DNA from: Frisingicoccus sp902471845
GTDB lineage: Bacteria; Bacillota; Clostridia; Lachnospirales; Lachnospiraceae
Strand: one strand, 5' to 3'
DNA length: 64,000 bases
NCBI RefSeq assembly: GCF_047030795.1
Contig: NZ_JBKYIC010000009.1
Below the pieces are notes generated by a model. The model was not told the origin of the DNA, did not search any database, and saw nothing but the letters and a program-made list of their open reading frames with translations. Shown here piece by piece: positions 51,722 through 60,231 of the stretch; the stretch's first letter is position 1, and each line of letters begins with the position of its first letter. Both the position numbers and the translations under genes were made by a program.

Positions 51722-53599
51722 ATGAAACGAATCCATATTCGGCAATGGATGGTCATACTGCTGAGTGGTTTTCTACAGCAGCCGATATCCGGGATGATGA
51801 ATCCGTTCGGAATCGCCTATTTCGGTGCGGCGTACATGTGGCCGGAGCACCGCAGTCTGTTACCTGTAGTATCGCTTATAGGTATGGCGGCGGGAATTCC
51901 GCAGAACATGCTGCTAAAATATTTGGGCATATTAATTGGCATTATGCTCATAACTTATATACTGGAATGGAAAAAGGCTTGGGTCAGCCAGCAGGAGATG
52001 CTACTGATGTTAAGTCTTTTAATTTTATCTGCAGATGTGGGGTATGGACTGGCACGGGAGGGGCTCACCCTCACAGCGGCAGGGCACCAATTGCGGCTTG
52101 GTGCTATTGAAGCTGTTTTCGGTGCCCTTGGTTTTGCGCTCTTTTATTCTGTGATGAAGGTTTTCTTAAAAGAAACGGTCAGGGAAGAACCCGTCGAAGA
52201 AGCAAGCGAAGAAAATTTTATTCGATGCCGGTTGGGAGATATGGCGTCATCTTTTCGGAAGCTGTCGCATATGCTGACTAATGAGATTCCCGAAAAGGAA
52301 GGACTCTCGGAGGGCGAGGTGGCACAGGCTTTTTCAGAACTGACAGAAAATATGTGTGCATCCTGCGGTCGGCGGACACATTGTTGGGAAAAAGAATATT
52401 ACGATACATGCCACTCGGCCTATAATCTGCTTCATATATTTTCGGAACACGGACAGGTGGAACGAAAACAGGTACCGGCAAGTTTCCGGCGCCGATGCAT
52501 AAATATCGACGGTTTTCTGAAAGAGACGAACCGGGTCATGCAGATGGCCAATATGAACCTGAGGTGGCAGAATCGAATCAATGAAAATCGTCTGGCCTTT
52601 GCCGGTCAGATGGGTGAGATTGCGGAAATTATGGACGACCTTTCCCTGGAGTTGTCCGAGCGAAAAGAAAATTCAAAAAAACTTTCGGATGTTCTTATTC
52701 ACAAGCTTGAAAAGAAGCGACTGAAAATAAAAAAGATTTCCGTCACGGACGAAGGCAGTCACGGTCGGCGGCAAAAAATCTATATGATAGCCAGAGTACG
52801 CCGGGGACGTTGTATGACGGTGAAGGAGCTGGCAGAGATTGTCAGTGAGGCCGCAGGACAGCGGTTTATACCTGAGAAAGATAATCCCGGGGTAGTCAGT
52901 CGGAAATTTGCCGTATATGAATTGGTGGAGGATACCCGATATCGGCTGATTCAGGGAATTGCCCGGAGACCAAAGGAGGGCGAACCGGTCAGCGGTGACA
53001 GTTATGCCTTTATATATCTCGATTCGGGACAAGTCCTTATGTCCCTTTCGGACGGCATGGGCAGCGGTGAAAGAGCAAAAGAGGAAAGTGAGTTGATGAT
53101 CAATCTCCTGGAACAGATGGTGGATACGGGTTTTGCACGCCGTTCGGCCCTGCGGATGATCAATTCGGTCATGATGTTTCATGGGGACGGGCAGTTGTTT
53201 TCTTCGATGGATTTGAGTGTGATCGACCTTTACAGTGGAATTTGTGAATTTATAAAAGTCGGAGCCTCCTCTACATTTATAAAACGGGGAGAAAAGGTGG
53301 AATGTGTGACCTCCGGTTCGCTGCCAATGGGCGTATTTCCGGAGATGGATTGTGAAGGGTTCAGCAGAAACTTATTTGACGGCGATGTGATCGTGATGGT
53401 GACCGACGGCGTGGTAAATCGTTTTCATCATGGAAATGAAACGATATGTGATTTACTTTCGGAGATGGATCTGACCAATCCGAATGCTATGGCGTCGGAA
53501 ATTTTAAACGAGGCCCTGGATCAGCCGGGGGAGGTACAGCAGGATGATATGACCGTTCTTGTCTGTATGATTTGTAAGAAGTCAGCGGCTGTGTTATGA
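51722..53599 (+). CDS. spoIIE: Stage II sporulation protein E (PP2C phosphatase)
   Basis: A 625-residue protein phosphatase that dephosphorylates SpoIIAA to release sigma-F in the forespore. The N-terminus has 4-5 transmembrane helices (about 8-140), fewer than the ten in Bacillus, whose protein is about 200 residues longer. A Cys cluster (CASCGRRTHCWEKEYYDTC) is followed by a regulatory domain. The PP2C domain (about 410-625) has GDSYAF, SDGMGSGERAKEES, MVTDGV and DDMTVLV metal sites. The ATG at 51722 follows GGGAGG. Confidence 0.95.
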   Translation: MKRIHIRQWMVILLSGFLQQPISGMMNPFGIAYFGAAYMWPEHRSLLPVVSLIGMAAGIPQNMLLKYLGILIGIMLITYILEWKKAWVSQQEMLLMLSLLILSADVGYGLAREGLTLTAAGHQLRLGAIEAVFGALGFALFYSVMKVFLKETVREEPVEEASEENFIRCRLGDMASSFRKLSHMLTNEIPEKEGLSEGEVAQAFSELTENMCASCGRRTHCWEKEYYDTCHSAYNLLHIFSEHGQVERKQVPASFRRRCINIDGFLKETNRVMQMANMNLRWQNRINENRLAFAGQMGEIAEIMDDLSLELSERKENSKKLSDVLIHKLEKKRLKIKKISVTDEGSHGRRQKIYMIARVRRGRCMTVKELAEIVSEAAGQRFIPEKDNPGVVSRKFAVYELVEDTRYRLIQGIARRPKEGEPVSGDSYAFIYLDSGQVLMSLSDGMGSGERAKEESELMINLLEQMVDTGFARRSALRMINSVMMFHGDGQLFSSMDLSVIDLYSGICEFIKVGASSTFIKRGEKVECVTSGSLPMGVFPEMDCEGFSRNLFDGDVIVMVTDGVVNRFHHGNETICDLLSEMDLTNPNAMASEILNEALDQPGEVQQDDMTVLVCMICKKSAAVL

Positions 53600-53637
53600 T
53601 GAGTTTATTGATTGGATATAGAAAAGGAGCGTTGGGA

Positions 53638-55110
53638 ATGAATAATCTGGTTCAGAAAGTCAGTGAATATATGCAGGAACATCATATGGTGGAAGACGGA
53701 CAGAAAATTGTTGTTGGTGTCTCCGGGGGCGCGGATTCTATGGGACTGCTCACCGTCCTGTCCGAACTGGCTGAATATTTTCATTTATCCCTGGTTGTTG
53801 TCCATGTGAACCACGGAATTCGCGGACAATCGGCGGATGCGGACCAGTCCTATGTGGAAAACGTATGCAGGGAACAGGAAATCCCGTGTTACAGTTTTCA
53901 TGTGGATTTGAAACGGTTTGCCCAGAAAGAGGGAATGTCCCAGGAAGAAGCGGGACGTTATTACAGATACCAATGCTTTGAAAAGGTCCGCAAGGAAGTT
54001 TCCGCACAGCGGATCGCAGTGGCCCACCAACAGGAGGATACCTGCGAAACGGTTCTGTTTAATCTGTTCCGGGGGACAGGCCTTAAGGGATTAACGGGAA
54101 TTCCGCCGGTGCGGGATGTGATCATAAGGCCGCTGTTGTGCGCCAGCCGGGCAGATATTGAGAAATATCTTCAGGAGAAGGGAATTTCATGGCGGACGGA
54201 TGAAACCAACTTGACGGATGTCTATGCAAGGAATAAAATACGTAATCATGTTCTTCCTTATGTTGAGGAGAATATAAATCCGGCAGCAGGGCAACATATA
54301 CAGGAAATGGCTGGTTTGTTGAAAGATATATCAGATTATCTGGACCGACAGGGCGAGAATGGCTTTGATGCCTGCGTGACGGTGGGAAAGAATTCCTGTT
54401 GTGCCATACACGGCCCCACTTTTCGGGAATTGGATGTGGTCATACAGAGAGAAGTCCTGCGACGTGCCATCGGTGTTTCTGCCGGGAAGTTAAAAGATGT
54501 GGAACGGGAGCATGTGGAGATGATTCGAGGGCTTTTGGATAAACCGGTCGGGCGAAGGTGTCATCTTCCCTATCAGCTTCAGGCCGTCCGGACCTATGAA
54601 GGGATTTCCATAAAAAGGGAAACGGCCGGAGAGGAAAAACCCGCGCCGGGTATCTGTATCGATGTGAAAGCGCCCGGAAATTATACCCTTCCGGGGCCGG
54701 GAATCATGATTGAATTATCTGTGAAAGAGTCCTTTAAAAATGAAGAAATTCCCATAAACAGGTATACGAAATGGTTTGATTATGATAAAATAAAGAATGG
54801 TTTAGCGGTGAGAACCCGGGAAAATGGAGACTTCATTACACTGGATGGACAGGGGCATCGCAAGCTTCTGAAGCGGTGGATGATTGACGAGAAAATTCCG
54901 CGGGAAGAACGGGAGCAGGTGCTTTTACTTGCTGACGGAAGTCATGTTCTCTGGATCATGGGACACCGAATCAGTGATAACTATAAAGTGACCGACGCGA
55001 CAAAGCGTGTACTGGTTGCAAAGATAAAAGGAGAAAAGAGCAATGGAAGACAATATCAAAGTATTGTTAACGGAGAGAGAAGTCGATACCCGGATTCAAG
55101 AACTGGGTGA
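53638..55110 (+). CDS. tilS: tRNA(Ile)-lysidine synthase
   Basis: About 490 residues. It adds lysine to C34 of tRNA-Ile(CAU), allowing AUA decoding; essential. The PP-loop is VGVSGGADSMGLL, followed by HVNHGIRGQSADAD, VAHQQEDTCETVLFNLFRGTGLKGLTGI and the C-terminal KLLKRWMIDEKIPREER domain. AAGGAG supports the ATG at 53638; the frame is open from 53596. The 3' end overlaps hpt by 68 bases. Confidence 0.94.
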   Translation: MNNLVQKVSEYMQEHHMVEDGQKIVVGVSGGADSMGLLTVLSELAEYFHLSLVVVHVNHGIRGQSADADQSYVENVCREQEIPCYSFHVDLKRFAQKEGMSQEEAGRYYRYQCFEKVRKEVSAQRIAVAHQQEDTCETVLFNLFRGTGLKGLTGIPPVRDVIIRPLLCASRADIEKYLQEKGISWRTDETNLTDVYARNKIRNHVLPYVEENINPAAGQHIQEMAGLLKDISDYLDRQGENGFDACVTVGKNSCCAIHGPTFRELDVVIQREVLRRAIGVSAGKLKDVEREHVEMIRGLLDKPVGRRCHLPYQLQAVRTYEGISIKRETAGEEKPAPGICIDVKAPGNYTLPGPGIMIELSVKESFKNEEIPINRYTKWFDYDKIKNGLAVRTRENGDFITLDGQGHRKLLKRWMIDEKIPREEREQVLLLADGSHVLWIMGHRISDNYKVTDATKRVLVAKIKGEKSNGRQYQSIVNGERSRYPDSRTG

Positions 55111-55570
55111 ACAGATCAGTAAGGATTATGCCGGAGAAAACGTACATTTAATTTGTGTACTGAAAGGCGGCGTGTTCTTCATGTGTGAACTTGCAAAACG
55201 GATTTCCGTACCGGTATCTATGGATTTTCTTTCCGTGTCAAGTTATGGAAGCGGAACGGTTTCGTCCGGCGCTGTAAAGATCATTAAGGATTTGGATGAG
55301 CCGCTGGAAGGCAAAAATGTATTGATCGTGGAAGATATTATCGATTCAGGAAATACACTCCACTATCTGGTGGAAATTTTATATAAGAGACAGCCGAAGA
55401 ACATTCGTATCTGTACACTTCTTGACAAACCGGAGCGCCGTGTGGCAGATGTCCATGTGGACTATACCGGCTTCGTGATTCCAGACGAATTTGTTGTAGG
55501 TTATGGTCTGGATTATGATCAGAAATACCGTAATCTGCCTTTTATCGGATCTGTCGTATTTGATGAATAG
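55043..55570 (+). CDS. hpt: Hypoxanthine phosphoribosyltransferase
   Basis: A 175-residue type I PRTase that salvages hypoxanthine or guanine with PRPP. LICVLKGGVFFMCELAKRI and the PRPP loop NVLIVEDIIDSGNTLHYL are diagnostic; the C-terminal GLDYDQKYRNLPFIG is the HPRT end. It begins inside tilS (68-base overlap) with AAGGAGAAAAGAGCA before the ATG. It fits functionally with the riboswitch-controlled purine importer upstream in the window. Confidence 0.95.
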   Translation: MEDNIKVLLTEREVDTRIQELGEQISKDYAGENVHLICVLKGGVFFMCELAKRISVPVSMDFLSVSSYGSGTVSSGAVKIIKDLDEPLEGKNVLIVEDIIDSGNTLHYLVEILYKRQPKNIRICTLLDKPERRVADVHVDYTGFVIPDEFVVGYGLDYDQKYRNLPFIGSVVFDE

Positions 55571-55581
55571 GAGGTTGTCAC

Positions 55582-57420
55582 TTGAATAGAAAAAGAGGAT
55601 TGGGAATCTGGCCGCTGGTTCTGGTCATTATAGTCGTGGCAGTGATATTTTATGGAGATCTGCTTTTGGACACGGCCGGCAACTATACGTATCCGGAATT
55701 TTTGCAGGATGTGGAAAATCGGTCAGATGCCATTGAAAGAATTGCGATTATTCCAAATAATGAAGTGCCGACAGGCTCTGTGGAAGTCGCATGGAAAGAT
55801 GGCGGCGTGACCAGGTGTTATGTCACGGATGTTGACGAAGTAAAAGCCATATTGTTGGAGAAGAATTTGGATAACTGGTTTGTTACGGATGCAAAGCGTG
55901 ACAACTGGCTTGAAAAAAACGCGGCTCCATTGATTTTGGGCGTTGTATTTCTGGCATTTTTGTTTTCATTTATCAATAGTCAGCAGGGCGGTTCGAATTC
56001 CAAGATGATGAACTTTGGAAAGAGCCGTGCCAAGATGTCGGATGAGACGGCGAAGGAGACGACCTTTAAAAAGGTTGCCGGATTAAAAGAAGAAAAAGAA
56101 GAACTTCAGGAAGTTGTGGATTTCCTGAAAAACCCAAAACGTTATACGGAATTGGGTGCGCGGATTCCAAAGGGCGTCATTCTCGTAGGACCGCCGGGAA
56201 CAGGAAAGACTTTACTGGCAAAAGCCGTGGCCGGCGAAGCGGGGGTTCCGTTTTTCAGTATTTCCGGTTCCGATTTTGTGGAAATGTTTGTCGGCGTGGG
56301 TGCTTCCCGTGTCCGGGATTTATTTGAGGATGCCAAGAAGCATGCACCGTGTATTGTGTTTATCGATGAGATTGATGCGGTAGCCCGACGCCGTGGTACG
56401 GGTATGGGCGGCGGCCATGATGAAAGAGAACAGACATTGAACCAGCTGCTTGTAGAGATGGATGGTTTTGGTGTCAACCAGGGAATCATTGTTATGGCGG
56501 CAACAAACCGTGTAGATATTTTGGACCCGGCCATTTTGCGTCCGGGACGTTTTGACAGAAAAGTCGGTATCGGCCGTCCGGATGTGGGAGGCCGCCGGGA
56601 GATTTTGGATGTTCATACAAAGGGCAAACCTATGGGTGATGATGTGGATCTGGATCAGATTGCCCAGACGACGGCCGGATTTACAGGCGCCGATTTGGAA
56701 AATCTGATGAATGAAGCCGCCATTATGGCAGCGAAAGAACGTCGTGCATACATTGTACAGGCGGATATCCAGAGAGCTTTTGTCAAGGTTGGTATTGGAG
56801 CTGAGAAAAAGAGCCGTATCATTTCTGATAAAGAAAAACGGATCACGGCCTATCATGAAGCCGGACATGCGATTTTGTTCCATGTACTTCCGGACGTGGG
56901 ACCGGTTTACTCCGTATCGATCATACCGACGGGGATCGGAGCTGCCGGGTATACAATGCCGTTGCCGGAAAAGGATGAGATGTTTTATACAAAAGGCCGT
57001 ATGATTCAGGATATTACGGTTGCTCTTGGCGGACGCGTGGCCGAGGAGCTTATTTTTGATGATATTACGACCGGGGCGGCTCAGGATATCAAGTCGGCAA
57101 CCCGGACGGCGCGGGCGATGGTGACCCAGTATGGTATGTCGGATGAAGTTGGTCTCATCAACTATGGCGGAGATGATGACGAAGTGTTCATCGGACGGGA
57201 TCTGGCTCATACCAAGTCCTACGGCGAAGGTATTGCCACTGTGATCGACCAGGAAGTGAAACGGATCGTGGATGAATGTCATGAACAGGCCAGAAAGATC
57301 ATTCAGGAGAACAGGGACGTTCTTGAAAAATGTGCGATGCTGCTCCTTGAAAAGGAAAAGATCGGGAGAGAAGAGTTTGAGGCGCTTTTCGACACGGACG
57401 AAGCGGTCATTGAAAATTAG
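55582..57420 (+). CDS. ftsH: ATP-dependent zinc metalloprotease FtsH
   Basis: A 612-residue hexameric membrane AAA+ protease. It has two transmembrane helices (about 8-26 and 113-131) flanking an external domain, Walker A GPPGTGKT, Walker B CIVFIDEIDAV, second region of homology NRVDILDPAILRPGRFD, and zinc site HEAGH. It degrades misfolded membrane proteins and regulators. The start is TTG, 8 bases after TAGGAGG; no in-frame ATG is near. It ends the conserved sporulation/tilS/hpt run. Confidence 0.97.
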   Translation: MNRKRGLGIWPLVLVIIVVAVIFYGDLLLDTAGNYTYPEFLQDVENRSDAIERIAIIPNNEVPTGSVEVAWKDGGVTRCYVTDVDEVKAILLEKNLDNWFVTDAKRDNWLEKNAAPLILGVVFLAFLFSFINSQQGGSNSKMMNFGKSRAKMSDETAKETTFKKVAGLKEEKEELQEVVDFLKNPKRYTELGARIPKGVILVGPPGTGKTLLAKAVAGEAGVPFFSISGSDFVEMFVGVGASRVRDLFEDAKKHAPCIVFIDEIDAVARRRGTGMGGGHDEREQTLNQLLVEMDGFGVNQGIIVMAATNRVDILDPAILRPGRFDRKVGIGRPDVGGRREILDVHTKGKPMGDDVDLDQIAQTTAGFTGADLENLMNEAAIMAAKERRAYIVQADIQRAFVKVGIGAEKKSRIISDKEKRITAYHEAGHAILFHVLPDVGPVYSVSIIPTGIGAAGYTMPLPEKDEMFYTKGRMIQDITVALGGRVAEELIFDDITTGAAQDIKSATRTARAMVTQYGMSDEVGLINYGGDDDEVFIGRDLAHTKSYGEGIATVIDQEVKRIVDECHEQARKIIQENRDVLEKCAMLLLEKEKIGREEFEALFDTDEAVIEN

Positions 57421-57564
57421 AAATATTTTTGGAGGTATTCAAAAAGAAGGGCGAATTATACAAAATAACCGGGGTTTTTGCGTTGAGAGTGAATAAAATG
57501 ACGATAAGGCTGTAAAAACTCTTGCAAATTGCATAAAAACACATTTAAAAAAAAATCATGTTTG

Positions 57565-57595
57565 TTAACATTTATTTTACATGTGACGCTATAAT
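57565..57595 (+). promoter_or_regulatory. Possible promoter of a small RNA
   Basis: TTAACA at 57565-57570, 19-base spacer, perfect TATAAT at 57590-57595. No ribosome-binding site or ORF follows before the terminator at 57672. Confidence 0.45.
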
Positions 57596-57601
57596 AAAAA
57601 A

Positions 57602-57709
57602 CGTAAACCCCCCCAATACATTATATAGTTTTTTGTTACACCCCATAAGAAACAAAAAATACCTTCTCCGAAAAAAGGACAGCAGAACGAAATGGCTGTC
57701 CTTTTTTCA
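57602..57709 (+). ncRNA. Candidate C-rich small RNA
   Basis: A stretch of about 108 bases between a TATAAT box and a Rho-independent terminator, with no credible start codon and ribosome-binding site. It holds a run of seven C (57608-57614) and a second CCCC (57641-57644) in AT-rich, probably unpaired surroundings, resembling C-rich seeds that target GGAGG sites in Firmicute sRNAs. The remaining intergenic sequence (57421-57564) shows nothing clear. Confidence 0.45.
57672..57708 (+). terminator. Terminator upstream of the GH13 gene
   Basis: AAAAAGGACAGC and GGCTGTCCTTTTTT form a 10-pair stem ending in a T-run. It lies inside the open frame preceding the GH13 gene, showing that this frame is not translated. 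Confidence 0.85.
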
Positions 57710-57729
57710 TGCCCTGAGTACCTGGCGGC

Positions 57730-57758
57730 TTGACGGGAGTTGGGCTTGCGTTTATTAT
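57730..57758 (+). promoter_or_regulatory. Promoter of the GH13 gene
   Basis: TTGACG at 57730-57735, 17-base spacer, TATTAT at 57753-57758, 37 bases before the chosen ATG. Confidence 0.7.
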
Positions 57759-57794
57759 ATATATTGTAAAAAATCGATGAATGGAGAAGGCGCC

Positions 57795-59903
57795 ATGAAT
57801 TTTGGGATGAATGACACAGAATGCAGTCAGGCAGAAAAAAGATATTTTTATTTAAAGCATGTGAAACCGGTAATTTTAAAAGACGCCTTGTTTGCTGATG
57901 GGACTGCAGATTATGTACAAATGTTAAATGAAAAAGTGCGTCTGCGTTTTCGGACGGGAAAGAATAATGTAGGAGGTGTATTCCTGAGAATCGGCGATGC
58001 CAGGCTGACTATGCGGAAAGCAGAATCGGCGGGCCTTTTTGATTATTATCAGATCGAAGTTCCCTGCCCGGAAGAAAGTATGCCTTACTATTTTGAGATA
58101 GTTTCCGGAAAGATGATTTTGTATTACAATAAAAAGGGCGTGCAGAGCGAGCATCAGGATTATTATGATTTTAAACTTATTCCGGGATTTCATACACCGG
58201 AGTGGGCAAAGGGAGCCGTTTTTTATCAGATTTTTGTGGATCGTTTTTATAACGGTGATCCGTCCAATGATGTGGAAGACCGGGAGTATATTTATATTCA
58301 GAAATTTACAAGAAGGATTCAGGACTGGAACTGTCTGCCGGAAGCTTACGACGTCTGTCGATTTTACGGCGGAGATCTGCAGGGAGTTATGGACAAATTA
58401 GATTATCTGCAGGGATTGGGAGTCGATGTGATCTATCTGAATCCAATTTTTGTTTCTCCTTCGAATCACAAGTACGATATACAGGATTATGATTATGTGG
58501 ACCCTCATTATGGAAAGATCGTCTATGACAACGGTAATTGTCTGAATGAGGGAGATTCGAGCAATGAACAGGCGACGAAGTTTATTGCCAGAGTAACGGA
58601 TAAGGCCAATTTGGAGGCGAGCAACGCGTTATTTGCCCGGCTGGTGCAGGAGATACACAGCCGTGGAATGCGGATCATTCTGGACGGAGTTTTCAATCAC
58701 TGTGGTTCTTTTAATAAATGGATGGACCGGGAGCGTATTTATGACAAAAATCCTGAATATGACAAAGGGGCTTATGTCAGCGGGGACAGTCCTTACAGAA
58801 ATTTCTTTTCTTTCCATAGTGAGAACTGGCCAAATAATGGCGATTATGATGGCTGGTGGGGACATGAGACGCTGCCGAAATTAAATTATGAAGGGTCAAA
58901 AGAGCTTTACGAATATATTCTTGGGGTAGCCCGGAAATGGCTGTCGCCGCCCTATAACATTGACGGCTGGCGGTTGGATGTGGCGGCGGATTTAGGATTG
59001 TCGCCGGAATTTAATCATCATTTTTGGAAGGATTTCAGGAAAGCGGTGAAAGAGATCAATCCGGATGCCCTGATTCTGGCTGAGCATTATGGCGACCCAT
59101 CCTCCTGGCTTCAGGGAGATGAGTGGGATACGGTCATGAATTATGATGCCTTTATGGAGCCGGTGACATGGATGCTGACCGGCGTTGAGAAGCACAGCGA
59201 TGATTATCGTTCAGATCTGTATGGAAATGCAGAGGCCTTTCAAAATGCCATGAATCATCATATGAGTGCTTTTCACAGCGAGTCGCTGTATGTGGCCATG
59301 AACGAGCTTTCCAATCATGACCATTCGCGGTTTTTGACCCGGACAAATCACCGGGTGGGACGTATTGGCACGGTGGGTACCGAGGCAGCCAGTGATAATA
59401 TTAATTATGGTATTTTCCGGGAAGCAGTGCTGCTTCAGATGACCTGGCCGGGAGCGCCGACCATTTATTATGGGGATGAAGCCGGTGTGTGCGGATGGAC
59501 AGACCCGGATAACCGGAGAACCTATCCGTGGGGCGCAGAAAATAAAGAATTGATTGCTTTTCATCGGGATTTAATTCGTATCCATAAAGAACATCAGGTG
59601 TTAAAGACCGGCTCTTACCGTTTTCTGGCGGGCGGCTATCAATGGCTGGCCTTTGGACGGTTTAATCGGGATGAGCAGATGATCACGATTTTGAATAATG
59701 ATGACCAGGATAAAGAAATACGGATTCCGGTTTGGATTTTGGGGATAAGAAGTGATACACAGATGGTGACCCTGATGCGGACCAATGAATCCGGATATTA
59801 CACGAATGCGATGATGCACTCTGTTCAGCGTGGTTACATTTGTGTCTCTATGGAAAGATACAGTGGATTGCTTCTCAAAGCAAAAAATAAGTCCGGACAT
59901 TAA
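57795..59903 (+). CDS. GH13 alpha-glycosidase (neopullulanase/cyclomaltodextrinase type)
   Basis: About 702 residues, cytoplasmic (no signal peptide). An N-terminal beta-sandwich (about 15-130) resembling CBM34 precedes the TIM barrel. Catalytic residues lie in GWRLDVA (nucleophile Asp), LILAEHYG (acid Glu) and LSNHDHSR (stabilising Asp); FYGGDLQGVMDKLDYLQGLGVDVIYLNPIF is conserved region I. It probably hydrolyses imported maltodextrins, cyclodextrins or pullulan fragments. The frame continues upstream to 57558 through a terminator, so I use the ATG at 57795 with GGAGAAGG just before it. Confidence 0.9.
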   Translation: MNFGMNDTECSQAEKRYFYLKHVKPVILKDALFADGTADYVQMLNEKVRLRFRTGKNNVGGVFLRIGDARLTMRKAESAGLFDYYQIEVPCPEESMPYYFEIVSGKMILYYNKKGVQSEHQDYYDFKLIPGFHTPEWAKGAVFYQIFVDRFYNGDPSNDVEDREYIYIQKFTRRIQDWNCLPEAYDVCRFYGGDLQGVMDKLDYLQGLGVDVIYLNPIFVSPSNHKYDIQDYDYVDPHYGKIVYDNGNCLNEGDSSNEQATKFIARVTDKANLEASNALFARLVQEIHSRGMRIILDGVFNHCGSFNKWMDRERIYDKNPEYDKGAYVSGDSPYRNFFSFHSENWPNNGDYDGWWGHETLPKLNYEGSKELYEYILGVARKWLSPPYNIDGWRLDVAADLGLSPEFNHHFWKDFRKAVKEINPDALILAEHYGDPSSWLQGDEWDTVMNYDAFMEPVTWMLTGVEKHSDDYRSDLYGNAEAFQNAMNHHMSAFHSESLYVAMNELSNHDHSRFLTRTNHRVGRIGTVGTEAASDNINYGIFREAVLLQMTWPGAPTIYYGDEAGVCGWTDPDNRRTYPWGAENKELIAFHRDLIRIHKEHQVLKTGSYRFLAGGYQWLAFGRFNRDEQMITILNNDDQDKEIRIPVWILGIRSDTQMVTLMRTNESGYYTNAMMHSVQRGYICVSMERYSGLLLKAKNKSGH

Positions 59904-59911
59904 AAAAATGC

Positions 59912-59940
59912 TTGCATTTTGGAAAGACATATGCTAAATT
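59912..59940 (+). promoter_or_regulatory. Promoter of the tRNA-Tyr/tRNA-Leu operon
   Basis: TTGCAT at 59912-59917, 17-base spacer, TAAATT at 59935-59940 with TGC extension, 23 bases before the first tRNA. Confidence 0.75.
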
Positions 59941-59962
59941 AATATACTGTCAGGACAATTGT

Positions 59963-60044
59963 GGATGGATTCCCGAGTGGCCAAAGGGGGCAGACTGTAA
60001 ATCTGTTGTCGACGACTTCGAAGGTTCGAATCCTTCTCCATCCA
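59963..60044 (+). tRNA. tRNA-Tyr (GTA)
   Basis: An 82-nt class II tRNA. Acceptor GGATGGA/TCCATCC, discriminator A, anticodon arm CAGA-CTGTAAA-TCTG with anticodon GTA, and a long variable arm. CCA is not encoded. Confidence 0.95.
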
Positions 60045-60048
60045 CTCA

Positions 60049-60134
60049 GCCGGCGTGGCGGAACTGGCAGACGCACAGGACTTAAAATCCTGCGATCCTA
60101 ACCGATCGTACCGGTTCGATTCCGGTCGCCGGCA
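60049..60134 (+). tRNA. tRNA-Leu (TAA)
   Basis: An 86-nt class II tRNA. Acceptor GCCGGCG/CGCCGGC, discriminator A, anticodon arm CAGGA-CTTAAAA-TCCTG with anticodon TAA, T-arm CCGGTTCGATTCCGG. It lies 4 bases after tRNA-Tyr. CCA is not encoded. Confidence 0.95.
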
Positions 60135-60146
60135 TATATGCAAAGG

Positions 60147-60186
60147 GAGAGAAACATTGGATTTCCAGTGTTTCTCTCATTTTTTG
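60147..60186 (+). terminator. Terminator of the tRNA operon
   Basis: GAGAGAAACA and TGTTTCTCTC form a 10-pair stem, followed by ATTTTTTG. Confidence 0.85.
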
Positions 60187-60231
60187 TTCTGAAAATTTTA
60201 GAATTCGGATAAAATTATGGGGGATGGTAAA

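Noticed and set aside
57558..57794. N-terminal extension of the GH13 enzyme
   Set aside because: The frame passes through a Rho-independent terminator and a promoter and has no ribosome-binding site at 57558.
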